Assembly (NCBI GenBank): GCA_003024785.1
Contig: PUQB01000956.1
Span: 1 to 64,000, forward strand
Length of the DNA stretch: 64,000 nucleotides
Direction of reading: 5' to 3'
From: Selaginella tamariscina
Lineage: Eukaryota; Streptophyta; Lycopodiopsida; Selaginellales; Selaginellaceae
Shown here piece by piece: positions 1 to 12,487 of this stretch. Position 1 is the stretch's first letter. The number at the start of each line of letters is the position of its first letter. The notes below the pieces were generated by a model, which saw nothing but the letters and a program-made list of their open reading frames with translations, made no database searches and was not told the origin of the DNA. The position numbers and the translations under genes are program-made.

Positions 1-3000
1 TTACATTGTGAATTTGTTCTTTGGGAGAGCAGTGATTTTGAACGACTTGAGAAAGTGAAGATTCGGTGCACATCTGATAATAGCCTCATTTCATTATATC
101 CATATAAAGGTAAATTTTATTTTGTTTTATTATAAACATTATTTTTGATTTATTATAAATGTGTAATATGTTTATAATTATGCAGGTTCATGTGCAAACA
201 ATATCAAAGAACACATTGTTAGTCGTATGCATGTCAATGCTGTTGTAAGAAAAGAGAATGAAAATAGTGGTCGGAGGGGAAAACGTAAAGCAGATCTTGC
301 TTTAGCTGGTCAGCCTTCAAAACTGGTTTGTACTGATGGAAACCAGCGAGGCCTTAACCATTATTTTCCTATAATAAGTAAGTTTCTTTTAAAGTTTATA
401 TATGGCTACTACTTTAATGTTAACTTGTTTATAAATTTATATGTAACTGCTATAACATTTTAATATTACAGGTGGTGTGCCCAATGTTGAGAGTGATTCA
501 AGCAGTAAGTGATACGCTTCACTCACATTTACTTTCTATACATTATATCACTTGCTAGCTTGCTCAAATCATTGTACTGAATGATGAGACCTATAAATTA
601 TTTTAATTCTGCTTAAATTTTAAAACAGCATTTTGTATGATGGCATGTAAATATCTATGTATGTATATATACATATGATTCTTATTTCTATATTTCAGGG
701 TGTGAGTTAGTGAAGAACCTATGCTGGGGTTATTGGCAAACTCATTATAGATATAATAAAAAGCTTGTGGATTTGAAGGGCTTCCTTCATGACAGCAAGA
801 GCGGGTTGAATTGGTTTCCTGAGCCATATGTTGTAGACATAGTCACATATAGAGGACAAGAGGTGAAGATAGAAGGCACATTTCGGCACAAAAAATGCAT
901 TCGGATCTCAACAGGAGTGTTTGAAAACCTTCAATGTAGTTACTGTGTGAATATACCAAAGGAAAATGACTTTAGAATGCGGGTTTATAGGCATGAACTT
1001 GCAGTAACTTCAGGAAGACTTGGTCGAGGTAGCAGGACATCTGGAGAAGGAACTAGGCTTAGTTGGCTTTCAAGTCGAGAGTTATTGAACCAATGCAAGT
1101 TTGGTGCTAGTGAGCTTCGACGATACAAAAAGCTAGTGCTTTATCAAAGGATGCGGATTACTGCTCTTTCAATGACATCAAGAAATATTACAGATGCTTT
1201 GGGAGAGAACTTGTGTAGAGGTGATGTTCGCAAGTTTTGTAGGGATATAGTAGAGGCACATGATCATGGAAAATTTGAAGGTCTTCCAGCTCTATGGGCT
1301 TTCTTGACAGATATTGCTCAGAATATTAGGCGTCCAAACAGTGGTAAACGTTGGAGTGTAGAGACTAAGGATATGTTTGAGGCTGTGAGGATTTTTGGAG
1401 GTGCTCGGATGCACAACTTTTTAGCTTTGAACTTTGGCAGTCTATCCATGGATACAACAAAAGATCCATGCGTAAGACATTGCGATATGTTGTTGGTTTT
1501 AGTGAGGAGCTTTTTAGCCAGCTTGCCGATATTTACAGGGTCTACACTAAAAAGATTCATCTTATGGGAGGAGTTCCTGTTCAGATATCTGAAGATGAAA
1601 CTCAAATTAAAAGATGTGTCCGCTGGATTCCACATCAAGATGCATTGGTCGGTTTTTGTGGCAAGCTTGAAAATCATGTTTGCCAACCAGATTTTAAAGT
1701 GGTGGTAGGCAGTGGTGAAGAAGGCTTCAACACTATTACACATGTAAGTTGTTATTTTTGGTTTAATATAGTTTATTGTAATAAATTTACATATTTATGT
1801 GTAGGCTTTTGAGACATGTCAGATGGCAAGCTATGCAAGAGTTCTCATGATTAATCCACTGGTGGAAAATGTGCCTCGCTTAACTTTGATGATTCAGTTG
1901 ACATGCAACCGGTTTACACATAGAGAGGTTCGACAACAATGGCAAATGCTAGAAGACATGTGGAAAACAAGATTGGAAGGTGCTCTTGGACCAGTGGTTG
2001 GACATGCCTCTGACGGAGATGGTCGACGTAGAAAAATCATGTTGGAGGACTATAGTAAGGTGAAAGCTAATCCATTCAAGGTTGATTGGAGTGGCTGGGT
2101 TTTTACAGCGACGCGGAGCAGATGGTTGGGTAGAAGGCTTGCATGACCAAGATTTTCCACATAATGGAAAGAAATTAGTCAACCCTTTGGATTCTGCTGC
2201 TAAGAGATTGGTCATGGAGATTTCTTAGTGACGTTGAACCACATATGGCTGGTGCATGAAGTTTTCCCTCGACAAGAACATGAACTGCAAAAGGGTGATG
2301 TAGAGAGAAAGGATAGACAAAATTGGGCTGCAGCACAACGTTTATGCTCACGTAAAGTTCAATGTTGTTTGCGAGCAGCTCGAGAACGTGAAGATTGTAA
2401 GCGAGAAGCCACACAAGGCACAGAAGTGTATCTCTCTGCAGCATCTCTTTACTTTGACATTTTTCTTTCTCCAACAAAAAGTTTAGCAGAGCGAGTAAAA
2501 GCTGCAAGCACAGTCAGTTTCTTTTTCAGGTACTTTTAAAGTTCATAATTTTTTTCTTTATAATTTTAACTCTTTTAGTTAGACTTTGGCGCCTTTGGAT
2601 TGTTCACTCTACCAACCTTCAGTTGAAGGAAAACTTCATAAGTAATGAGGCCTTTTTGGATATCGAGATCTCTTGTCATTACGTTGTTCTCTTGATCAAG
2701 CTTTTCAGGGAAAAACTTCCAGGAGTTCCAGTACCTCTTTGGCTATCAGGATCAGATTGCTGTGAAAATTTCTTCAGCAAAGTAGGAGGCATGGTGCGAA
2801 ATGAGCGTGCGTATGATGGTGTTGATTTACTTGACACAGCTGGATGTATGAACCGGTTGAGTGAGATCAAAAGTTCTGGTACGTTAAACTTTCCTATTGC
2901 ACATAAGAAACAGGAAGCTATTTGGTCACATTTAGAGACAAAAGATAGTAATGTTGTTGTGGATTTAGCAAATTTCCAAGGTCTAGAAACAGATGATCAG

Positions 3001-3971
3001 CTAGTAGCAGTTCTCAAAGATGGATTGGCAGAGGCACAAAAAATGCTTGCAATAGTTGGAGTGTCAACTGATAAAGACTGGTGGGAATGTCCATGGGCCT
3101 TTGAAGACTTTTACAAGACTAACTTTACAACTAGTTTACAAACTTTTATTGGTGATGAAGCAGATGATCCTGAGATGGAAAGTGAGCCAGTTATAACAAA
3201 TCAAGACGAGGATGAGACTTTAGCATCGACATTGGAGTTAAGGCATACGTTTGATATGATGCTAGATCAAGAAGAGAAAACAGGACAAGTTCAAAAGGCT
3301 ACACAATACGTTGAACTTGATTCAAAGAAAATTGCTAAGAGCACTCTTGTTTCTCACCTCAACGGCAGTCCTTTCTTTTCAAAAGATAGGTTGACAAAAG
3401 TGAAAGCAAGTGTGTACGATAGTGGCCAAATGGAGAGGATTAAAACACAAACTTCAGTTTCATATGGTACAGATATTGCAGTGTTTTACGAGGGTAGGAA
3501 CTGGTATATTGGGAGGATTTTAAAGATGTCTAGGAAAGCTGGGAACTCTTGGAGGGAGACTAGAGAGCTTGTGGATTTGAGTGATAGGCCATCATATCCA
3601 ATCCGTCTCAATCTTCGATGGTATCAAAAGGATGAACAATCTGGAGAGTGGACATATGACTTAATAGATCATGCAACTGTTTTACTTGACAATGTCATAT
3701 CAATTGTCAACTTGACGTTTCAACCACAAACTGGAAAATACACTTTGAACCATGATGATGCACAACAAGTTGAATTATTCTGCAGAAACTTTATTGATGA
3801 CAAGAGATTAACTGGTAAGCTTCTTGGCCCATGTACATTTGACATGTAACTTTAACTTGTATAGTTCCACAAGTTGCTACCAATTCAACTGCTGGGAGAG
3901 CTCAAGGTAGAGGCAAAGGCAGAGGAATAGGACGCCGCGGACGTGGGAGAAGTAGAGGTGGATCTACTTAA
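1..3971 (+). CDS. Transposase-like protein of an unnamed eukaryotic family, multi-exon, 5' partial, three frame breaks
   Basis: I read a spliced gene whose first exon begins before the window. Exons: <1-109, 186-377, 472-504, 699-1743, 1805-2529, 2583-3814, 3865-3971, joined in frame by GT..AG introns of 76, 94, 194, 61, 53 and 50 bp. Landmarks in order: a block with VPVQISEDET and ALVGFCGKL (~1570-1670), a HDQDFPHNGKKL block (~2140), LWRLWIVH spanning the 53-bp intron, LSGSDCCENFFSKVGG (~2745-2790), and an Arg/Gly-rich tail (GRGKGRGIGRRGRGRSRGG) ending in TAA. From memory, the 'ED.T..VGF' and 'GSDCCE.FFS' blocks recur in uncharacterised transposon-encoded proteins of many eukaryotes; I cannot name the superfamily. 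No terminal inverted repeats were found. Frame breaks lie near 1470, 2100 and 2225; the first and third need one extra base, the second two. It could be a decayed element, a domesticated gene, or an intact gene with assembly indels. Transposase-like relation is moderately supported; function is unknown. Confidence 0.6.
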
Positions 3972-5210
3972 AGGGTTATTTATTTCCCTTATTTATTTGG
4001 GTATTTTCACCCTTAGGAGTAAGATTTGTCTTGTGTAATTTTCTGGTATACTAAGGGTTTAAAGTAGAACTTTTATGGTATACTTAGGGATAAAAGCTAC
4101 ACCCCATGAACGTACGTGTCCAGGATAAATTACACTAAGTGCACTCCCCGTGCAAATACTTAATGACACATAACTGGATCATCACAGTACTACATTTAGG
4201 ACCTGTCAACATAGTACAGTAAGTAACAACAATCAACCTTTAAAGTAAAGAGTCAAGTCATAATAAAAATTATGATATATATACTAAATCTAATGGTAGA
4301 CGCATTAACATGTATGAACAACTTCTATCTCTTTATACTTGTAACAATCCAACTTAATCACTGTCAATTCTATGTATGTTCAAATTGTTTCATTTTTCAC
4401 TAAAGATTTGCATTCCTATGTTGAACCAGATAAAATGACAATTTGACTTAAATCATGATTTAAATCACTTAAACCATGTGGTTTAAATTAATAAACTTTA
4501 AATCAATTTATATAATGATTTTAATTAAATTAAATATATAAATTTAATTTTATAATTTTTTATTTTATGGATATCTTTTCAATTTATTCATTATAAATTA
4601 TTAGTATATATATTTTTATTAAAAAATAGGGTTTAATATTTATGAATAGTAAAAACCATAAAAAAGTTAATCAATAGAGCCAGAGCAGAGCAAAGCAAGC
4701 TCTCATGCACTGTCTTTGAGTCATTAAAGTAAATTTGCCCTCAACCCTAACTCTAAACTTAAATTAAATTTTTATAAAATAATATAAAATACAAAAGAAA
4801 AAAACTAGTCAAACTAATTGCCCAAAGGACATTTTTATAATTTTTAAATTATAAGAATATTTTTATAAATACTTAAAACTCCAATAAGTTTCTTTAAAAT
4901 TTATAAATGGCAAGTGAGTGAGTTAGTAATTATGAAAGAAAATGTTAGAGGAGCTTGTTTTCTTACATAAAGGTAAGCTTTTATTTTTATACATACACAC
5001 ATGTGATATTCACACAAATGATGAATATAAGCTTTTACTTTATATATACACACATGTAATATATGTACAAATGATGAATATAGAAATATGAACATATTTA
5101 TGTGTGTGCATATATAAGTATAATATATATGTATGTACATGTGTTTATACTAATGTTCAAATGTGCATGTATCTTGTGCACATGAATTATGTGTGTGTGT
5201 GTGTGTATGT

Positions 5211-5241
<31 letters not shown>

Positions 5242-6340
5242 TGCATGTTTAATTTAATGATATTATTATTTTTTAGGTAATATAAAGTTGAATTAACAAG
5301 ATAAACATATGAAAATTATGTAAGAAATTTATATAACAACTAAGACATAATGTTTTCAATATATATATATACATATATAAGTTTATAAATATATTGTATT
5401 TATTTGAATTATAGTACTAAGGATAAAATTAAAAATAATTATTAATTTTGATATATTTGTAGTTTGTGTATATTGTTAAATGGCATATTAATTAAAGTTC
5501 AATACATATACAGTATATAGAGAGCTTTGAGTGTGCCATTGGAAAAAATAAGTAAAATATAAAGAAATATATTAAAGTTGATGGTTATTTTTGGTTTTAT
5601 CTTTCTCAATATTGTAAATTTTTTGAATGCAACACATTTTATGAACACACACACACACACATATACATATACATTATATAAAGAAATGTTTTATATTTAT
5701 TTGTCCATTTCTTACATAATTTATTATTTTATCTAATTATTTTATTGTATATTACTTAAAAAAAGAATATTATTATTAAATTAAGAATGTACCCTTTCTT
5801 GCATGCGAACATAGAAGATGAATATATTTTCATACATTCACATGCCATTAAAACATAAATGTTATATTTTATACATATACACACATAGTACATGCATATT
5901 ATATATTTATTATATATGCATATTCACTATATGTTTATATTAAATACTAAATATAAAAAAACATTTGTGATTCTCTTGATTGAGAACAAAACACTCCCTT
6001 ATAGTTAATGATTCGCATTGTCTTATACTTTGTTAAATGTGTAAGTGAAGAGTCTTATGTTACGAGAGATTTTCTTAGTATGGATTTTAAAGGTTGGCAT
6101 TCGACAACTATGTTATGGCATTAGATATAATTTTTAATTATGAAAGGGCTACAATGATAATTTATGTTTTGGAAATAATATCACATGCTACATGTATTAA
6201 ATTATCACACAATATAACACTTAAGATATAACTTAAGAGTAGATATCACACTTATGAGTCAATGACTCTAAAAACATACATAGTTTATGTTTTAGTTATG
6301 AGTGTTGAATCTTAGGCATATACTCTTATTTATTAACACA
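3972..6340. other. AT-rich intergenic DNA, no gene seen
   Basis: Strongly AT-rich sequence with runs of short stop-laden frames on both strands and scattered (TA)n and (CA)n tracts. I see no coding signal, RNA gene or terminal repeats here. A 3' untranslated region of the upstream transposase-like gene probably occupies the first few hundred bases. Confidence 0.6.
5190..5242. repeat. Compound microsatellite (GT)n-(GA)n
   Basis: A run of about eight GT units is followed directly by a GA-rich run interrupted by AAA. It is one of many dinucleotide tracts in the window and lies outside any gene. Confidence 0.85.
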
Positions 6341-6359
6341 CATAATTTATGAATGTTCA

Positions 6360-6700
6360 TCACTAAAATATGTAAACATATTAAAGGGTTAAACAATTTA
6401 AGCTTTTAGTAATAGTCTTTCTTAAAGCACACTCATACTTCTTTATAACAACTTTAATCTTAAGGATTTATTTAAAGATGTATTAAATTAAATTTAGAGT
6501 TAGGATATAACTTGGCCTTAAGGGTTAGATGTGGACTACCCTTTATAGTTATGTAAGGGAATTGGGTTACCTAGACAAGTCACCCTTCATAATTATGTAA
6601 AGATTGTATCCAGACCAACCCCATAGTGCTATGGGGTGCAATTGACTGCTAAGTAGGGTTGCCCCCGCACCAAACAAATCTCAAAAAAAATAAATTAAGG
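6360..6700. repeat. Degenerate dispersed repeat, related to 30.7-31.6 kb
   Basis: Phrases such as 'aaagggttaaacaatttaagctttta' recur in diverged form near 31490 ('aaaggttgagcaacttaagctcttta'), followed in both by a stretch with cacactcata/cataaacacacac. The 6600-6680 part holds a small palindrome (ccccatag/ctatgggg). This looks like remnants of the same mobile family, type unknown. Confidence 0.35.
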
Positions 6701-7380
6701 GGTTAAATAGCCAAATAAGTCCCTTAGGCACTTATGTGTGAACCACAGTGCCTACAAACCCTATTTGCAAGCACCCAAAACTTGCTTGGAGATGGCGCCA
6801 AATGGTAAGTAACAACATTGTGAAGGATCATAAAATGCAAATAAGCATCAATCGATCCTCCTCATTCATGTCATGCCTGAATGCATTCAAGGGTTTCATC
6901 AACAAGGGTTTTGATCCCTTCTCTCTCCAACTCCTTAGCATGGCTGCTTGGCATGGCAGTGGTTTGCTCGGCCTGGCTTGGCTCGACAACAACAACAGTA
7001 ATAGTAGCAACAAGCTTGGTCCCCTTAGCGGTTTAGTACCTCAGTTTGCTTGGTTGACAACAGTAGTAACAGCAACCTTCATGGGCTTTGAAAGAGCATG
7101 GATTTGATCTTCATCTTGGTTATTCACAAGGCTCTCCTAGTAATTAACCAAAAAACTTCTTTAATTGTACAGTTAAAATTAAATATTCACAACCCAATCC
7201 TTTTGCTTATTCATAAGTGAACTCAACTGGTTTCTCACAACCAACTTTATTTAATTGTTCACTTGTAACAAGGAGTCTAGTTCTTCAACAATAACAACAA
7301 AGTAATAGCAATCCATATCAACATCAATAATAAACTAACAACAGTCCAAATCAACAGTAACAACAATAAAACAACAATGC

Positions 7381-7544
7381 ACATTTGTATTTAAATTAAT
7401 ATGAGTGTCATTAATGAGTGTCATGTGAATTTGATTTAAGGAGTGTCCATGCAATGTGCAATATACATTTGCATTTAAATTAATATGAATGTCATTAATG
7501 AGTGTCTTGTGAATTTGAATTAAGGATTGTCCATGTAGTGTGAG
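7381..7544. repeat. Direct tandem duplication, 84-bp unit
   Basis: The unit starting acattt-g-tatttaaattaatatg at 7381 is repeated at 7465 with about ten scattered differences; both carry 'gtcattaatgagtgtc' and a '(a/t)aaggaxtgtccatg' end. No coding sense was found in either copy. Confidence 0.75.
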
Positions 7545-7559
7545 GGCGTACAAAATATA

Positions 7560-7760
7560 GACACTCTGGTGTAACTAAGTGGTAATGTGGGGGCTCCAAC
7601 CCCATAGCAATATTTTGCTATGTGGTGCTCCCCTCACACCAAACACTCCATAGTGTTATGTGTGCTTTGGTGTGGGGGTTTTTTGCACACACCCACCTCA
7701 TAGCACTCCTTAGTGCTAGGGAGTGCTATGGGTCGGTGGGGGAACGCCCTAAAGCAATAT
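7560..7760. repeat. GC-richer palindromic patch (hairpin-forming repeat)
   Basis: This patch contains ccccatagcaatattttgctatgtgg and, 80 bp on, ccatagtgttatgtg and catagcactccttagtgctagggagtgctatggg, several overlapping inverted repeats built on CCATAGYACT/AGTGCTATGG. It contrasts with its AT-rich surroundings and resembles the palindromes at 6620-6650, suggesting a foldback or MITE-like element. Clear ends were not found. Confidence 0.45.
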
Positions 7761-9060
7761 ACTCTACATCCTTATGGGTAAAGAGTAAATGCATTAACAA
7801 TCATTTAATTTACTAAATCAAGTGATTAACTCATGAGAAAATTTATTTAACTAATTAATTAACTAATGAGAGGACAATATCATGATTGTTTTTTCCTTAA
7901 TTTTTTGATTTTTGTTTGAGATCTCTCTCTAAATGATATTATAATTAGAAACTACTATATTTAAGATGAGAATATATAAAGTCTTTAAGATTGTAGAACC
8001 TTTAACATAACATAAAATTAAGAATATACTTAAAAAAATCCCATTGGAATACATAAATTTAAAGGTAAAGCGTTTTTTATAACATAAAATAAATTTCGTA
8101 TTACTTAAGTATAAATACTCGTGCAAATGTTAAATTTTTAACTTTACGGTGAAGGTGAGTGCGAACCACCTCTAATTCAGAATTGAATTAGGCTTTCTCA
8201 CTAAATCTCCTTATAAAACAAGTTTAGATTTTAATAATAAATATCAACTTTAAGACATTAATGAACGTTATAATTAAAATGAGAATATCTATAGTTTATT
8301 TTCTTAATAATTAACAATTTTAATTATTTAATTAACATTTTTAATATAAAAAATTTTTTACAATAATATATGTCTAAAGAAAGAATATGTTTAAAATGTA
8401 TAATTAAAATATTTAATTTAATATATAAATATTAAATTAATTTTTATATTCCCATTTTCATATATCATTCCCATTTTAGTTATAACGTTTGTAATTTATA
8501 ACATTTTACGGAATGATTTATATATTTATTAACATAACCATATTAGATATGTTATGGATGTATAGGCATTATAACATACATACATAGTTTTATATATCTA
8601 TAATATACAGACACACATATACAACCATCACCTAGTTGATATTAAATTTAATTCATATATAATATTTTAAGTTTCATAGAAACTCAATAATAAAAATGAT
8701 CTATTGAATTTAGTTTCGTAAGTGCCATTTCCTCTATAATTACGTTGAAAAATCGAGTTTCCATTTCTTCCCAGCAAACAACCCTGTAATATACAATCAC
8801 ATAACAAGATAACAATCTGCAATTAAACATGTGTGATTATATGTTCATACATATTAATATTAATGTTATTATATGTTACACACTTACAGTTAGTGTATCT
8901 TAATCAAAGTTATCCAAACTCGGCAGTCAACTTTTATCTCTACCGGAATAGAATAACAATTACAATAAACAAGGTGAATCTTTCATTGGCTTAGCTTAGT
9001 CTGTAAAAATTGTTTGCAATAGTCAAACCACCCCAGGAAAAGAAGCAAAGAGATAAGTTT
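7761..9060. other. AT-rich intergenic DNA and PR-1 promoter
   Basis: No gene is visible. Sequence is AT-rich with short poly-A/T runs. The last few hundred bases presumably hold the promoter of the CAP gene that follows. Confidence 0.55.
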
Positions 9061-9062
9061 AC

Positions 9063-9071
9063 CTATATAAG
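9063..9071 (+). promoter_or_regulatory. TATA box of the PR-1-like gene
   Basis: CTATATAAG matches the plant TATA consensus. If transcription starts about 30 bp downstream, the ATG at 9102 would be almost at the cap site, so translation more likely begins at 9135 or 9144, which also gives a better signal peptide. Confidence 0.55.
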
Positions 9072-9143
9072 GGAAGGTTTTGACATTTACTATAATCATA
9101 TATGTTAAACCCGTATAAATATGCTAAACCCACCATGCAACTT

Positions 9144-9689
9144 ATGGATAAGTCTATAATAACCATGCTCGTGTTACTTTGCCTGTTTACCTTGTGTGCA
9201 GGTGAAGAAATCCCCAGTGACGCCATTGTAGAGGCGCACAATACTGCAAGAGAAACCGTTGGAGTTGGTAACTTAGAATGGAGTGCACAAGTTGCATCTG
9301 TTGCAGCCAGGTGGGCTTCCGAACTCCGTAACGAGCAAACTGCGACTTAGTACACTCTGGAGATAGTTCATATGGAGAAAATCTATGGAAATGGTGGGGA
9401 GTGGCAATGCTGCACATCCAGATGCTGTACAAGCTGTTACGGATTGGGTTAACGAGAAGCAGTACTATAACTATGATACTAATACATGTCTTACAGGTAA
9501 TTAATTAATGTTTATATAATTTATTAACTAATATTTTTACCAGGTAAGGTTTGTGGTCACTATACACAAGTTGTTTGGAAGAAAACTAAGCTCGTGGGAT
9601 GTGCTTCTGTGCTGTGCGAACCTAACACCTACCTTTGTGTGCTGCAACTATTCCCTCCTGGTAACTACGTAAATGAGAAACCTTATTAA
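9144..9689 (+). CDS. PR-1-like secreted CAP-domain protein, frame-broken
   Basis: Translation from ATG 9144 gives a signal peptide (MDKSIITMLVLLCLFTLCAG) followed by a CAP domain: AHNTAR, LEWSAQVASVAARWASELRN, then in shifted frames DLVHSGDSSYGENLW, TDWVNEKQYYNYDTNTC, GKVCGHYTQVVWKKTKLVGC and a PPGNYVNEKPY end, all standard PR-1 landmarks, including the CGHYTQVVW signature with its histidine. A 47-bp intron (9497-9543) splits the codon after NTCLTG. Length is near the usual ~160 residues. Known role of the family: extracellular pathogenesis-related proteins, some binding sterols; induced in defence. Frame breaks lie at ~9337 (A run), ~9397 (G run) and a pair near 9640-9655, so as sequenced the chain ends at 9350. 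Alternative upstream ATGs at 9102 and 9135 are in frame. Family assignment is secure; whether the gene is functional is not. Confidence 0.8.
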
Positions 9690-9849
9690 TTATCAAGTTT
9701 ATATAAATAAGGTTCTGAACCATGTACATCAATCTTCTTAATAATAAAAATATTATTTATGTTATATTGGTATATTCGTAAAACATCATACTATACTATA
9801 TATACACAAGATTTAATCTTTATATATATATATATATAGTTACAAGTGA

Positions 9850-12399
9850 TTATTTGCGCCGGAGTGTTCTGCCACTTCTGCTTGTTCTCGTTAATATGTG
9901 AGGCATACTTGTTTGTTGGTTTTGCAAAGCAGCTAACTCTCTTACTCTTGCCAATATTGGCTGTGGTATAGAAACTGCAAAATGCTTCTTCTTGTTCTCC
10001 GTCTATAAATCATTATTAAAGTTATTAATAAAATAAAGATATTATATATTATTTAATTAACAAATAAAAAGATTATATTCATTAAACTGAATACCTGTTG
10101 CTTCGATGTGAAATGAACCCGGCTTGCTCTCAATAATTTCTCCATTTGTCCTGGTAACAAGTTGACATATGACTCACACACACACTTATTTACATATACA
10201 CATTGTGTACGACTACATGTGTGTGTGTGTGTGTGTATACAAATACCTTTAGATCGACTGCCGTGCGATAAGAAACAGAAGAAAACTCTAGCTTTTTTAT
10301 ATCTGCCCATTTCCCACCACCACAACGAGCCACACCTAAATATGTAATTTCAAATTAAGTATATCATTAATATCATAAACTTATATAAATTATGTATACT
10401 AAAAATACGAATACCTTCAATTAGAATCATGACCTCACGTAGAGTCCAAGGACGGTGATGCTTTCTTCTGGTTCCTCCATTTGGGGTTGGAACAGTTTCA
10501 ATCTGGTCCCCAGAATATTCCAACTCACAGTCTTCTCCACCTACACTTTGTGTATCTCCGTACTCCTCCAGCATTTGGTCCGTATACCCTTCAAGATTAT
10601 TAGAGTAGCTTTCCTGTTAATAAATAAATAGCTATAACATTTTGTAAGAGAATAATATATCAAATCAGGTTATTAGAGCAGTTTAATTATTCATAGATTA
10701 ATAATTATAAAAAGAAAAAAAGAGTTAACAAAAAAGATTGATAAGTAATAGAAAAAGTAATTCCATTAATCAAATAAATTTGAAAACTCTAAATTAAAAT
10801 GATGTGATTTGTATGGTTTTGCTTTAAAACTAATTATCCAGCTTTTAGATTTAGAATAAATTTAACAATTATAATTTAGTTAAATATGGAATGTTTGAAT
10901 AAATAAATGAATATCCATGTACCTTGTCTGGAGAGGATACTATTAACTTTTCTTTACTTGAACCACTCTTTAGCCCTCGTTTACGAGATGACCATCCAAC
11001 CTTACGTTCAGTTCTCCGCTTCTGTAAAATAACTATGTAAAACCAAAGTTTAAATAACTTCATAGAATAGAAAGCTTGAATAACTTAATATGATTATTAC
11101 CAAAGTTTAAATAGCTTAATAAATTATAAAAACAGCTTATAATTTAACTACAAACTTAAGAGATGAGCAAGTTTATACACTTACTAGAGTGCCACGGCGA
11201 CCATGTCGAATAGAGTGAACTGGTGAATCAAACTCAGGGTACTCAACACGCTACCACTGTCAGCCTTACACCAGTTTCTTTATATTATTCACAGAGCCAA
11301 TGTGTGTGCGTGTGCGCGTGCATACGTACATACATCATGTGAACAACACAACAGATCTCTCTCTCTTCTCTCTAAAGAAATGCATATGTTGTGCCTACCA
11401 AGCAAGAATATGTATAGTATACTCTCTATGTACATATAATTATACATATGTAACATATTAATATACACCTCTGCTTGGGGTTTAAAGCCTTCAAAAGAAT
11501 CATTTGAATCAGGAACAAGGCGATGAATGTCTGAGGTGAAGTAGAGATTATCTGTTCCATCTTCAATGTATCTCTGTTTGGTTTCCTTTTCCGTTTGCCT
11601 TGAACATTTGGAGTAGAAAGAAATATCTCATTTGATATGGTCTTTTCATAGTTGGAATAGCCAGTATCATGCTCATTCTCTACAGGTTGCACAGACACAC
11701 TTAAGTCCTCCTGTAATATATAAACAGTTTTTATATGATTATGCTTATATGTATGTTCATATAATGGAAGTTTATGCAAAGAATCTTAGATATACATACA
11801 TGTTTAGTTTGAGGAGGCTCAGGTTCACGCTCCACTTCAAAACACTCCACCTCCTCGTCTTCTGCTGTGGGAATCACGGAACCATCATCTCCAACCTTGA
11901 CAAACCAAAGAAGATAAACAAATGAATAGTCTGTCTCTCCTAGATAGATACATACGTACGTACATACGTGCATGTGTGTGTGTATATATATAGAGAGAGA
12001 TGCAACCACATATACACATGAAATAGCTATGTTCGTGTACACGAAGTCTAACAAAGTACTCAGAAAATACTTAAGTCAAGTAAGCCAAAACCAGTAATAT
12101 TCAATATATATTATATGCTTTAAACTGTGTGTGTGTGTGTGTGTTAAAGATATGTAGGGCGTGAACAAATCGCTTGCTAAAGAAACCAGAACTTGTGTGT
12201 TCTACCATTGCCTACTACATTCATGAATGTAACAATATATTTTTGTGTGAAAGTTTGTGTATGTAATGGGAGATAATAAAAATAATAGAATAAAACTTAC
12301 ATAATTTAGCATTTATAGAAATAAACAAGAACGAGGTATATATACCCGGACGAGTTTGTAGAGCAGGCGATTGAAGTCGGAAGGGGGATGCTGCTCCAT
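9850..12399 (-). CDS. TRF-like Myb-domain (telobox-type) DNA-binding protein, two frame breaks
   Basis: Nine exons on the minus strand: 12399-12346, 11895-11800, 11710-11469, 11250-11185, 11021-10923, 10613-10415, 10335-10247, 10150-10095, 10002-9850. The start is MEQHPPSDFNRLLYKLVR. The C-terminal half carries a single Myb/SANT domain: RRKHHRPWTLREVMILIEG, then GGGKWADIKKLEFSSVSYRT, then AVDLK-DKWRN, the VDLKDKWRN helix being the signature of plant telomere-repeat-binding and TRF-like (TRFL) proteins. A conserved tail KKHFAVSIPQPILARVRELA follows and the protein ends in RRK. Basic clusters (KRKRKPNR, RKRGLK) could be nuclear signals. Known for the family: binding of TTTAGGG repeats in vitro. 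Exon 8 is 56 nt and needs one T in an AATT(T)A run to keep DKWRNLLRAS; exon 3 needs one base near 11575. The middle of the protein is poorly conserved, so its exon boundaries are less certain than the Myb exons. Confidence 0.8.
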
Positions 12400-12487
12400 A
12401 TCTGATCTCAAGAACGCTTTGAATCGCAAAGAAGTGTAGGAAAAACCGCAATTTAGACACACACGTGGACAAACAAAATATTATGAA

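Noticed and set aside
1465..1500. A 31-bp GT..AG 'intron' that might explain the first frame break of the transposase-like gene
   Set aside because: Too short to splice and it would create an immediate stop; a single missing base is simpler.
1318..1743. 141-codon minus-strand frame
   Set aside because: Antisense to the transposase-like exon, whose plus-strand reading has conserved blocks and matching introns.
6748..7107. 119-codon plus-strand frame rich in Asn/Ser
   Set aside because: Low-complexity (cas/aac repeats) with its start inside repeat-like DNA; no domain, no splice partners.
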